Numbered from the stretch's first letter, positions 39,020 to 45,830 are shown. The stretch: 46,250 nucleotides of DNA from Lysobacterales bacterium (GCA_014238945.1 JABAAB010000027.1:1-46250), one strand, 5' to 3'. Numbers and translations: made by a program. The notes: a model not told the origin generated them from the sequence alone.

Positions 39020-40282
39020 GTGACTGTGGGTGCTGAGCAACCCACTGCCCTGCCGGGTGCGGCGTGGATAGAGGCACACATCCACGCATTTGAGGTGGGT
39101 TCTGCGCTTGCCCTGGTACGCCCCGGCTGCGAAAAGATCTGGCTGTTGAACGACACCGCCAAGGCGATTTGGCAGAGGTTGGTGCGGGCTGAACGAGCGG
39201 AGGAAATTACCCGGGCGCTTGCGGAACAGTTCGGGACTGGCCCCGAAATCCTGCGGTCTGATATCCAGACCACCCTGAAGCAATGGGCGGCCGAAGGCCT
39301 GTTGCCTGGCCTGCGGACTCCCGCAATTACTCCGTCCGCTGTCGCGCCGGAAAGAGATTCAGGCGATGGCACCCAGGCTACGGCCGAAGTTTTCATTACA
39401 GTGAACATGGCCGGCAAGGTAGTGGACATCGGCGTGGCGCCTCAAAGCCTCCAGCCCCGCGTGTTGCATCTGATGGGTCACCTCACTTGCCCCACGACCC
39501 GGTCAACGGACGACCATTTAGTCTTGAGCCAGCATAACGATCAATGGTACTTACGCCACAATGGGGCCTTGATCGGCCGTTACGGTTCGACGGACGAGGG
39601 GCTGATCGGATTGAGAAACCAGCTAATCGCACTGGGCCTGCGCGAACTGGATACGCTGGTGACGCTGCATGGCGCGGCGGCAACCCTCAATGGTCAATGC
39701 GTGGTTTTTCCGGCGCCCGGAAGCAGCGGCAAATCCTCGCTGGCCTATGCACTGGGACACGCTGGCTGGTCCGTGCTCGCCGAGGACGTGACGCCCGTGC
39801 TGCGCAAATCCCGCCAGGTCCTGCCTTTTCCCACCTCGTTCAAATTCCGCCGGCCGAGTCTGGCGGTGCTGCAGGAATTCACCGGTGGCCCGGTCGAACA
39901 CATTTTATTCACATCGGGCGGTGAGGAGCAATTTCACGCGCCGGCGTTCCCGGTGACTGAACCGCTTACGAAACACCCGGTCCACGCGATGGTCTTTCCA
40001 CGCTACGTAGCGGGTGCCCGCCTGGCCTGGCGTCCGCTCAGTCTGCAGGAATGCTTGTTAAAATTGCTCGAATCCGGCTCGGCCATCACCGCCGATGACA
40101 TTGAACTGAAATTCCCGGAATTGCTGGATTGGCTGGAGCAGACCCCCGCCTATGAGATGATCTTCGACGCCCTGGCCCCCGCGCTGCAATGGCTTGAGAG
40201 TCTGTCCATTTTGCCCCGGGTGGTGCATAATGACGGTGGCGGAAACACGTTCAGGGGTTGGGAACCTTGCGCAAAGGGGTAA
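39020..40282 (+). CDS. PqqD domain fused to an HPr-kinase-like kinase
   Basis: A 420-residue cytosolic protein. Residues of about 20-98 are PqqD-like (EKIWLLNDTAKAIWQRLV, LKQWAAEGLL). Residues of about 120-400 resemble the HPr kinase/phosphorylase catalytic domain: the P-loop FPAPGSSGKSSLAYAL (Lys238) and LAEDVTPVL (Asp256), the acidic motif that follows the P-loop in HprK. The family knowledge used is that HprK-related kinases with PqqD partners occur in peptide-modification loci, and one (the paeninodin kinase) phosphorylates a lasso peptide. The start is the GTG at 39020 (another GTG lies at 39026), 20 bases after the large lipoprotein gene. The candidate substrate peptide gene starts five bases after its stop. 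Confidence 0.85.
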   Translation: MTVGAEQPTALPGAAWIEAHIHAFEVGSALALVRPGCEKIWLLNDTAKAIWQRLVRAERAEEITRALAEQFGTGPEILRSDIQTTLKQWAAEGLLPGLRTPAITPSAVAPERDSGDGTQATAEVFITVNMAGKVVDIGVAPQSLQPRVLHLMGHLTCPTTRSTDDHLVLSQHNDQWYLRHNGALIGRYGSTDEGLIGLRNQLIALGLRELDTLVTLHGAAATLNGQCVVFPAPGSSGKSSLAYALGHAGWSVLAEDVTPVLRKSRQVLPFPTSFKFRRPSLAVLQEFTGGPVEHILFTSGGEEQFHAPAFPVTEPLTKHPVHAMVFPRYVAGARLAWRPLSLQECLLKLLESGSAITADDIELKFPELLDWLEQTPAYEMIFDALAPALQWLESLSILPRVVHNDGGGNTFRGWEPCAKG

Positions 40283-40287
40283 CACAT

Positions 40288-40512
40288 ATGAGCGAAAAAA
40301 AGGAAATGCGAAGTGCTGATGCATCACCGGCGGCGGATGTTGACCAGTCGCGCCGCAAGTTTGTCACCGAGGCAGGCAAACTTGCCTACCGGGCGCCCAT
40401 AGCCATCGCTTTCAGTCTGGCCTTATCAAATGAAGCGGCGGCGTCACATCTGTTGTGCCCCCCCCCGGGTCCCATTGAAATCCCCTGTGATCCAGAAACT
40501 TTTGGTCACTGA
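40288..40512 (+). CDS. 74-residue peptide with leader-like N-terminus and Cys/Pro-rich tail; candidate substrate
   Basis: The ATG at 40288 has AAAGGGG about eight bases upstream and lies five bases after the kinase stop. The N-terminal 20 residues are charged, followed by SRRKFVTEAGKLAYRAPIAI and a hydrophobic stretch ending NEAAA, which looks like a Tat or signal-type element with an AxA-like cleavage site. The 22-residue tail (53-74) starts SHLLCPPPG and contains Cys57 and Cys67 and several prolines. Small peptides of the KxAYxAP-type beside PqqD and HprK-like genes recur in proteobacteria (recalled, not searched). A modified or phosphorylated exported peptide is the most attractive reading; a plain small exported protein is the alternative. 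Confidence 0.7.
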   Translation: MSEKKEMRSADASPAADVDQSRRKFVTEAGKLAYRAPIAIAFSLALSNEAAASHLLCPPPGPIEIPCDPETFGH

Positions 40513-40514
40513 TT

Positions 40515-40608
40515 ATTGGGGCCAGACCATTGACTTTCTGAGTGGGCTCCCCCGCCCCGTAACCTCTAATTAATGGGGCCAGGACCCTAAAGTTTCTGAG
40601 CGGGCTCC
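40515..40608. repeat. Two imperfect REP-like repeats with GGGGCCAG cores
   Basis: Two copies about 57 bases apart (40515-40550 and 40572-40608) share GGGGCCAG-ACC, TTTCTGAG and GGGCTCC. An inverted copy of the core (CTGGCCCCAATT) lies near 41141-41152. They flank the truncated dehydrogenase remnant and resemble short palindromic elements of the REP type. Confidence 0.7.
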
Positions 40609-40654
40609 TTCCCACCCGTAGCATCAACGATGCGTATGCCGCTGCATTCCATGC

Positions 40655-41017
40655 TCAAAGGCGTACAGCCATCGACATTTTCAACGACGCCCGGAGAGGC
40701 CGGATGAACAGCATGCGTGCGGGCTGACTATCTCTACTTTGGTCAAACCCCTTGTTTGGTCCAACTATGGTTGACGGCGAACACTCCTCGACTTCCTTGA
40801 AAACGGAAATCCCGTACGCCCGTAGCCTGGCGACATTGGGGTCGCTGTTCATCGAGTGGAATCCGCCGGCAGCATGCCATGTTGATCCGGCTGTCCGTTG
40901 TTTTCGTTCAACCAGAACGACATCTGACCAACCCAGTTTGGTCAAATGATAGAGCGCAGACGCACCGACAATACCACCGCCAATGACAACAACCCGGGCA
41001 TAATCTTTCATATTCAC
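40655..41017 (-). pseudogene. Truncated FAD-dependent dehydrogenase (dimethylglycine/sarcosine dehydrogenase-like) remnant
   Basis: From the ATG at 41017 about 85 residues match the N-terminus of DAO-type flavoproteins: RVVVIGGGIVGASALYHLTK (FAD-binding GxGxxG), SDVVLVERKQ, TAGSTWHAAGGFHSMN and DPNVARLRAYGI. After about GPNKGF the similarity stops and about 25 unrelated residues lead to a stop at 40655. A complete enzyme has 400-850 residues, so this is a decayed fragment. REP-like repeats on both sides suggest deletion or rearrangement. Confidence 0.8.
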
Positions 41018-41410
41018 TCACGTTTGTTATGTGGTCATTCAAAGCACACACCACTGCTCAACGCATTGCTCGGTCTCTGGAGTGCCATAAATTAGAAGTA
41101 TAAGCTGATACCAGGGGAATTGAGGAACGAAATAGTCTTTGCCCTGGCCCCAATTTTTTAATTCTGCCCGGTGTAACCCTTTTGCCCCTACAGACGTATT
41201 CGTCCGTTAAGTTGACTATTTATATGGAATTTTAATGGTAAAAATGACTGTCAGCCGGTCCGCGTGTCCTCCCTGCAGGCATTGGAGGTTCGGCTTGAAC
41301 GAAGCAGGCATTGGGATAAGGCTATGACGGGTATGGCTTCTTTGCTAGGATCATATCTGCCAGCACTAAATAATCCGGCATCGGCAGTAATCCTGAACGA
41401 ACCGATTTTC
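41018..41410. promoter_or_regulatory. Region between the dehydrogenase remnant and the ECF sigma gene
   Basis: It holds a REP-like core (CTGGCCCCAATT, near 41141) and the ECF-type promoter at 41172-41200. The codons from 41264 are in frame with the sigma gene, but the extra 49 residues do not resemble a sigma N-terminus. The leader would thus be about 200 bases long if translation starts at 41411. Confidence 0.55.
41172..41200 (+). promoter_or_regulatory. ECF-type promoter of the sigma/anti-sigma operon
   Basis: TGTAACC (41172-41178), 16 bases, CGTATT (41195-41200). The same motif with identical spacing stands upstream of the EF-hand-like gene (42698-42726). The AAC-containing -35 and CGT -10 are typical of ECF sigma factors. 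It indicates autoregulation. Confidence 0.75.
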
Positions 41411-41992
41411 ATGGAATCAGTAACGCAGAGTATCGAACTGAAGCATGAATCTGATGAACAATGCTGGTCAAAATTAATGGTAAGCGCACAGGCGGGCAAC
41501 GAGTCCGATTACCGGCAATTGCTCACCGAGTTGACTGGCGTGATCTACAATTTCCTGCGCAGTCGTTTTGGCAATCACCACTTTATTGAGGACTGTGTGC
41601 AGGAATCCCTGATTGCTATTCACCAGGCCCGCCATACCTATGACCGGCAACGTCGCTTCCGGCCCTGGCTGTTTGCCATCGTACGCCACAAGGCCATAGA
41701 TACACTGCGCAAGCAACGTACGCGGCAAAAAGTCACCAGTCAATTCAAGGGGGAGCAGGAAATCCAGAACCGGACGAGCCACAAGAGTGATGCAGAGAGC
41801 GAGTTGATCAAGGGTCGTTTACTGGAGCTATTGTCTATACAGCAGCGGGAGGTATTGATTCTGACCAAGTTCATCGGTTTCAGCGTTGCTGAAGCGGCAG
41901 AAAAACTCGGGATTTCTGAAAGCCTGGTAAAAGTTCGTGTACACCGGGCGATCAACAAACTAAAACAGACTATGGAAGCAGACACACTGTGA
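41411..41992 (+). CDS. ECF RNA polymerase sigma factor
   Basis: A 193-residue extracytoplasmic-function sigma factor. Sigma-2 shows NHHFIEDCVQESLIAIHQARHTY (core binding, -10) and RRFRPWLFAIVRHKAIDTLRK; sigma-4 shows LLSIQQREVLILTKFIGFSV and the helix-turn-helix AEAAEKLGISESLVKVRVHRAINKL split across its two helices. I chose the ATG at 41411; in-frame starts at 41324 or 41264 would extend the N-terminus. Its stop overlaps the GTG of the anti-sigma gene. A matching promoter motif stands in front of its own operon and in front of the gene at 42841, so these are its likely targets. Confidence 0.9.
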   Translation: MESVTQSIELKHESDEQCWSKLMVSAQAGNESDYRQLLTELTGVIYNFLRSRFGNHHFIEDCVQESLIAIHQARHTYDRQRRFRPWLFAIVRHKAIDTLRKQRTRQKVTSQFKGEQEIQNRTSHKSDAESELIKGRLLELLSIQQREVLILTKFIGFSVAEAAEKLGISESLVKVRVHRAINKLKQTMEADTL

Positions 41993-42645
41993 ACAAGCAT
42001 GACACCCTGATCTCTGACCTCAGCCGCGATCTGGTGCCTGTTTCGCCTTCTCCGAATATCAACATGCTGGCCCTGGCCTGGTTCCTGTTGAGCGCAATTT
42101 ACGTGGTTGCAGTTACCCACCTGATTGGCCCCATCCGACCAGGTGCGTATTCGCAACTCGGCACGGAGCCCCGTTTTCTGTTGGAGATGTTGTTGGGTGT
42201 GGCAGCAATTCTCTGGATCAGCCTGCTGGCGTTTCGCTCTGCCGTGCCGGCTGCTCTGAGCAGACCATTTGCTATTACCGGCCTGATTCTGATGACATTC
42301 TGGCTGGCACAATATGTCACCGGATTCATCAGCCCTGCACTGGAACCATCCACGCTGGGCAAGCGTAACTATTGTTATATCGAAACGCTGGTTTATGCGT
42401 TGCCCGTGATCGTCGCTGGTCTGTTCCTTATTCGCCGACTCTATCCCCTGAGTCCGATACGTACAGCCATGTCCGTAGGGCTGGTGGCCGGCATGTTACC
42501 GGCCCTCTATATGCAACTGGCCTGTATGTATGAGCCGGCGCACATACTCACTTTTCATATCCTCCCCGGCTTGCTTATGGTGGGCGCAGGCGCGGGTATC
42601 GCAATGAAATGGAGTTTGCGTCAACGCAGTTCCGACCCACAGTAA
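41989..42645 (+). CDS. NrsF-type (DUF1109) membrane anti-sigma factor
   Basis: A 218-residue inner-membrane protein with six helices and a short N-terminal cytoplasmic part (LISDLSRDLVPVSPSP), which matches the DUF1109/NrsF family. In Caulobacter NrsF holds the ECF factor SigF inactive at the membrane until a metal or oxidative signal releases it. GTG at 41989 overlaps the sigma stop, which is typical for sigma/anti-sigma pairs. Cysteines in KRNYCYIETL and LACMYEPAH sit in membrane-loop positions where NrsF family members are thought to sense. The signal here is unknown. Confidence 0.88.
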   Translation: MNKHDTLISDLSRDLVPVSPSPNINMLALAWFLLSAIYVVAVTHLIGPIRPGAYSQLGTEPRFLLEMLLGVAAILWISLLAFRSAVPAALSRPFAITGLILMTFWLAQYVTGFISPALEPSTLGKRNYCYIETLVYALPVIVAGLFLIRRLYPLSPIRTAMSVGLVAGMLPALYMQLACMYEPAHILTFHILPGLLMVGAGAGIAMKWSLRQRSSDPQ

Positions 42646-42697
42646 ATTCAAGAAATCTCCGTTACGTACCCAGAAAAATTTTTTATTTTAGTGAGCT

Positions 42698-42726
42698 TGT
42701 AACCTTTATTCCCTGGCCCACGTATC
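42698..42726 (+). promoter_or_regulatory. ECF-type promoter of the EF-hand-like gene
   Basis: TGTAACC (42698-42704), 16 bases, CGTATC (42721-42726), matching the promoter upstream of the sigma gene in -35, spacing and -10. It lies 115 bases before the ATG at 42841. Confidence 0.75.
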
Positions 42727-42840
42727 CGCTTTCAAACCTGTAAAGGCCTGGTGAGCCGCCCTCCGAATACGGTGATTTCACACACACGCCAAACCGGTTT
42801 TACCAGAAGCGTTTTACTGACCAATAAGGAAAGCATCAGC

Positions 42841-43209
42841 ATGAGTAGATTCAAGTTAGTCACGACGATTGCCCTTGCCGGCACCATTGCCCTATTGACT
42901 TCCAGCGTTTACGCCAAAGAGCGTACCAAGGGTAGAGGAGCACCAGGAATACCCGTCATTTATGTGACCTCGCAGGATATGTATTACGACACCCTTTTAC
43001 TGGGGGACCTGCCTTATAACGAAACCTCGAATTTCCAAAAGTTGGAGCCGGGTCTTGGACCATCCGGTGTGCAAACTGAATTCGGTCCGGGTGACACCGA
43101 ATACTATGGTGGACGTTGGTGGGTAGACGCGAACGAAAACGGCTACATGGATGAAGAGGATGTCTACTTCCTGTGCCCATTGCTGGGTCCGGGCAGAAGT
43201 GAAATCTGA
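42841..43209 (+). CDS. Small secreted protein with an EF-hand/dockerin-like calcium loop
   Basis: A 122-residue exported protein. AAGGAAAG precedes the ATG at 42841; the signal peptide is cleaved near VYA-KER. The mature part is about 98 residues, Gly/Pro/Tyr-rich, and includes WWVDANENGYMDEEDVYF, where D-x-N-x-N-G-x-x-D-x-E-D matches a calcium-binding loop. The tail contains one Cys. It is preceded by an ECF-type promoter like that of the adjacent sigma gene and followed by a terminator, so it is a single-gene target of that regulon. I do not recognise the family. Confidence 0.85.
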   Translation: MSRFKLVTTIALAGTIALLTSSVYAKERTKGRGAPGIPVIYVTSQDMYYDTLLLGDLPYNETSNFQKLEPGLGPSGVQTEFGPGDTEYYGGRWWVDANENGYMDEEDVYFLCPLLGPGRSEI

Positions 43210-43229
43210 AAAATAGTCGTTTGGAAATG

Positions 43230-43262
43230 AGGGCCAAAAGGACTTGGCCCTGTTTCTATTTT
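43230..43262 (+). terminator. Terminator of the EF-hand-like gene
   Basis: An 8-base-pair GC-rich stem (AGGGCCAA 43230-43237 with 43244-43251), six-base loop, then a T-rich tail (TTTCTATTTT). Confidence 0.85.
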
Positions 43263-43420
43263 GGAACCATGCTGATTGCAATAAAATACCCGGGTCCGGA
43301 ACAGTTGCACTTCCGGTCAGCGATGTCCGGGATCCGGTCAATAATATCCAGACGATGCGGAGATCTTCCCCGGAGATATTCAACGGTGGCGTCAGCCGAA
43401 TCACATTGGAAAAAAGACAG

Positions 43421-43585
43421 CTACAGACCAGCATCCATAGCAAACTTCATCATTGCCTGCATGGGTTCCGCCTGCTCGCCGCTGGCATCAAAGGTCTCCA
43501 GCGGTTTCCGTGTATCCTGGTTCCTCCCCAGTTCCCAATTTGATTTCTTCAGATATTGATCTCTGTTGCGTTCTATTGTCTGGAC
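43421..43585 (-). pseudogene. Minus-strand coding remnant cut by a REP-like repeat
   Basis: The minus strand reads as a protein-like C-terminus (RNRDQYLKKSNWELGRNQ, ETFDASGEQAEPMQAMMKF) ending at a TAG at 43421, but it has no start codon before the palindromic element at 43591-43610 interrupts the likeness. The frame stays open as far as 43699 by chance or decay. I do not recognise the family. The rest of 43263-43693 shows no gene. Confidence 0.4.
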
Positions 43586-43590
43586 AAGAT

Positions 43591-43610
43591 AAATGGGGTC
43601 AGTGTCTGAC
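43591..43610. repeat. REP-like GGGGTCAG palindrome
   Basis: AAATGGGGTCAGTGTCTGAC contains the perfect inverted repeat GTCAG-TGT-CTGAC and a GGGG lead, similar to the GGGGCCAG elements near 40515. It stands at the edge of the coding remnant. Confidence 0.6.
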
Positions 43611-43693
43611 GCTAGCTGCGGCTGACCTGCGTCAACTGAGGCATTGCCGTTTTTTGATAAACTTGTTTGTACTAACCAATTCAGGAACCCGCC

Positions 43694-44128
43694 ATGTTTT
43701 CAAAACCATCACTGATGACCCGCATCGTAATCGGCAAGACTGTGGGCTTTATCATTGGCCTGACAGGCTTTTTCATGTTGCCCTCGCTGTTTGGCGAAAC
43801 GAGCCTGATGATTCGTTGGGGTTTTGTTTTCTGGTACACAACAATGGGCGCTTTTATCGGTGTGTTTGGTGTACTCACATGGCACCCGATACTCAAGTTG
43901 CCAATGCCCTGGTGGTTTCGGTCATTGTGGATCGGTGCCTGGCTCAATTTTGTGCTGACACTGTTTATTTACGACTTGATGCAAGGCTACATGACGTCTT
44001 ACTTCGGAGAAAATGGTCTGATCAGCTCACCGTTCTGGTTTGTATTTGAAGGTGCACTGGTTGGTCTGTTGATGGGCTACCTCACAACACGCTTTGGTGG
44101 TGAAGGCAAGGAAACTGTCGGTCGCTAA
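43694..44128 (+). CDS. Four-helix inner-membrane protein of unknown function
   Basis: A 144-residue hydrophobic protein with four predicted helices (about 12-30, 41-62, 75-95, 108-128) and conserved-looking loops TWHPILKLPMPWWFRSLWIG and YDLMQGYMTSYFGE. I do not recognise it. The ATG at 43694 follows AGGAACCC, a weak ribosome-binding site. It stands alone on the plus strand between the remnant and the convergent kinase-like gene. Confidence 0.75.
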   Translation: MFSKPSLMTRIVIGKTVGFIIGLTGFFMLPSLFGETSLMIRWGFVFWYTTMGAFIGVFGVLTWHPILKLPMPWWFRSLWIGAWLNFVLTLFIYDLMQGYMTSYFGENGLISSPFWFVFEGALVGLLMGYLTTRFGGEGKETVGR

Positions 44129-44132
44129 GGCT

Positions 44133-44181
44133 TGGCAGTGGCTGTGTTGCGTGCCAGCATGCAGTCGCATAGCAACACTGC
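44133..44181. repeat. Dispersed hairpin-forming repeat, copy 1
   Basis: Related to 45175-45236: both start GGCAGTG and end with a TGCAGTCGC...ACACTGCT hairpin part. The element can fold through GCAGT...ACTGC arms. Confidence 0.55.
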
Positions 44182-44208
44182 TTAAGTAAACTGTCCCCTG
44201 ATAGCCAG

Positions 44209-44901
44209 TCAAAACATCGGAAATGTAAAATTGGTCCCCTCGGGCGTTAGCTCAAGTTCTTCTTCAATCAGATCCAGCAACTGCTCGGCATCCTCGCTAT
44301 CGTAGCGAATGGTGCCATCATCCTCGACCAGATTCCAATCCGAGCTTTCGATTCTGAGTTTTTTCCCATCGTAGCGGGGAAAAAATTCTTCATACAATTC
44401 GTTCAGATCTTCCAGGTAAGTATCCTGGGCACTCAACAGCGCACGTTCAGCTTCCCGGACCTTTCCTTCCTGGATAAGGCGTTTCTCAATGCGGGTTTTC
44501 AACTCATTTACTTCGGTGTGTGGATAAATCACCAGGTCGGGTTCGGGTATTTTGAGCTTCATGGCGTCGTATTGATGGATAAGAATCATCTTTTCACGTT
44601 TGGAAAGGTACTGATCGCGATAATTTTTCTCTGTAAATATATAAATGTCCTCTTCCTTGATACGGTCAGTGATGGCCGATTGCGGCGATATGGTCATGTG
44701 CCACCAGTTACGAAAGCGGCTGGAGAGGAAAAAAACCTGGGTATTGTAGGCGTGTTCCCTGCGGTCGCCGTAGTAATAATTGAGTACGAGTTCATCCACT
44801 TCTTCACGGTAAAAGTCGTAGTTCCACCTTTTTTCGATCAATTTGCACAACGTGGTCTTGCCCGCGGAAATGTTGCCCATCACGGCGATAATTTTTTTCA
44901 T
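44209..44901 (-). CDS. Deoxynucleoside-kinase-like protein
   Basis: A 230-residue P-loop kinase of the deoxynucleoside kinase fold (dGK/dAK/dCK type). Motifs: MGNISAGKTTLCKLIEKRW (P-loop), REEVDELVLNYYYGD, TDRIKEEDIYIFTE in the position of the usual E-R-S motif (the Ser is replaced by Ile), and LSAQDTYLEDLNELYEEFF with the lid region. Such enzymes phosphorylate deoxynucleosides in salvage. The altered E-R-S motif and the acidic C-terminus make the exact substrate unclear. It lies downstream of the rRNA operon on the same strand, behind two terminators. Confidence 0.82.
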   Translation of the reverse strand: MKKIIAVMGNISAGKTTLCKLIEKRWNYDFYREEVDELVLNYYYGDRREHAYNTQVFFLSSRFRNWWHMTISPQSAITDRIKEEDIYIFTEKNYRDQYLSKREKMILIHQYDAMKLKIPEPDLVIYPHTEVNELKTRIEKRLIQEGKVREAERALLSAQDTYLEDLNELYEEFFPRYDGKKLRIESSDWNLVEDDGTIRYDSEDAEQLLDLIEEELELTPEGTNFTFPMF

Positions 44902-45123
44902 CGGCAGAGTATAACCCTGCCGTCAAAACGGGGCAGGTCAAAACACACGCAATGCACACATTTACTGTGCTGAACTGATACAGGATGAAACCTGCGTTTT
45001 TATGGAACCCTGATAGCCCCGAATACTGAAAGTATTCGTTCGTGATCTTGCAGGGCACAATGGCCGCGGTCTTAAAGTTCCGTGGGTCAGTTGCATTGAA
45101 CTATGTCAGCTTTTTCCCAGTGC
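44902..45123. other. Region between the rRNA terminators and the kinase-like gene
   Basis: No gene is called. A perfect 8-base-pair hairpin CGAATACT-GAA-AGTATTCG is at 45020-45038, without a T-run. A promoter for the leftward kinase gene must lie here, but no strong motif is seen. Confidence 0.4.
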
Positions 45124-45161
45124 ATAAAAAAACTCCGGCTTCTCGAAAGAAGCCGGAGTTT
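45124..45161 (-). terminator. Second rRNA-operon terminator
   Basis: On the minus strand a perfect 14-base-pair stem (45161-45148 with 45143-45130) with a four-base loop is followed by a run of T. It stands behind the duplicated 5S tail at 45168-45184. Confidence 0.92.
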
Positions 45162-45167
45162 GGTATT

Positions 45168-45184
45168 AATGCCTGGCAGTGACC
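45168..45184 (-). pseudogene. Relic of a second 5S rRNA 3' end
   Basis: Seventeen bases (AATGCCTGGCAGTGACC, as read on the plus strand) are identical to the 3' end of the intact 5S gene at 45364-45380, and a terminator follows at the same distance. The rest of the 5S copy is missing. Confidence 0.6.
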
Positions 45185-45236
45185 GTGTTTCGTACCAGTG
45201 TGCACGCAAAAAATGCAGTCGCGAAGCGACACTGCT
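45175..45236. repeat. Dispersed hairpin-forming repeat, copy 2
   Basis: Related to 44133-44181. It contains GCAGTCGCGAAGCGACACTGC, which folds into a hairpin, and begins with the GGCAGTG shared with the 5S tail. The following bases to about 45290 (TGTGGCTGTGAAACAGC and a CGCGCAG palindrome) are hairpin-rich. Confidence 0.5.
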
Positions 45237-45320
45237 GTGGCTGTGAAACAGCTCTGCGCGCAGCGGAGGCGTAGCACAGATGAAGATGGCCAATGCCAGC
45301 CCTTCATTATCGCAATGTCT

Positions 45321-45356
45321 ATAAAAAAACCCGGCCTGATTTCTCAGACCGGGTTT
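45321..45356 (-). terminator. First rRNA-operon terminator
   Basis: On the minus strand a 13-base-pair GC-rich stem (45356-45344 with 45339-45327, one G-T pair) with a GAAA loop is followed by TTTTTAT. It begins nine bases after the 5S 3' end. Confidence 0.93.
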
Positions 45357-45364
45357 TCGGAATA

Positions 45365-45483
45365 ATGCCTGGCAGTGACCTACTCTCGCATGGGAGACCC
45401 CACACTACCATCGGCGATGTATCATTTCACTTCTGAGTTCGGTATGGAATCAGGTGGTTCTAATACTCTAATGCCGCCAGGCA
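45365..45483 (-). rRNA. rrf: 5S ribosomal RNA
   Basis: The 119-base minus-strand gene starts TGCCTGGCGG and ends CTGCCAGGCAT, so the terminal helix closes. Conserved internal parts are CCGAACTCAGAAGTGAAAT and ATGGTAGTGTGGGGTCTCCC. The order 23S-5S and length are normal for gammaproteobacteria. Confidence 0.97.
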
Positions 45484-45830
45484 AGACTTTTGAGGCGCTT
45501 GCGCCGAAAAGTCCCCGGGCTAGACCCGGGGCCTCATCACGCTGGCAGAGAATTCAACGTTGACCCCACTTTCGCGGGAATGATGTCAGCTCGACCAATG
45601 CGCTTGGCCTCATCAGGAGCAAGAAATTAATCTCACCCCCTACATTTGGTAGTTCTGTCAAAAGCTTCTGCGTCTATCGAAGTATTTTTGGCGAAGTCAT
45701 TTTTGTGTGAGTGGTGCAAGAACACGGAACCGACAAGGGAGTGTACTAATGTACATGACCGCAGTCGGTGGAGTGTTCTGGTGCCGCTCACGCGGAAATG
45801 ACAAAGCCAAAAGGGGTTTTGGTGTTATAT
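45484..45830 (-). other. 23S-5S spacer with processing stems
   Basis: A 347-base spacer without a tRNA. It contains a GC-rich hairpin (CCCCGGG-CTAGA-CCCGGGG, 45512-45530) and another around 45486-45512 (ACTTTT...AAAAGT arms with GGCGC/GCGCC), placed just upstream of 5S and likely RNase processing signals. Confidence 0.6.

Noticed and set aside
45020-45038. Hairpin CGAATACT-GAA-AGTATTCG as a terminator
   Set aside because: No T-run follows on either strand; it is only a small palindrome.
45484-45830. tRNA gene in the 23S-5S spacer
   Set aside because: No cloverleaf, TTCGA loop or CCA-like end found; the stems are better explained as processing sites.
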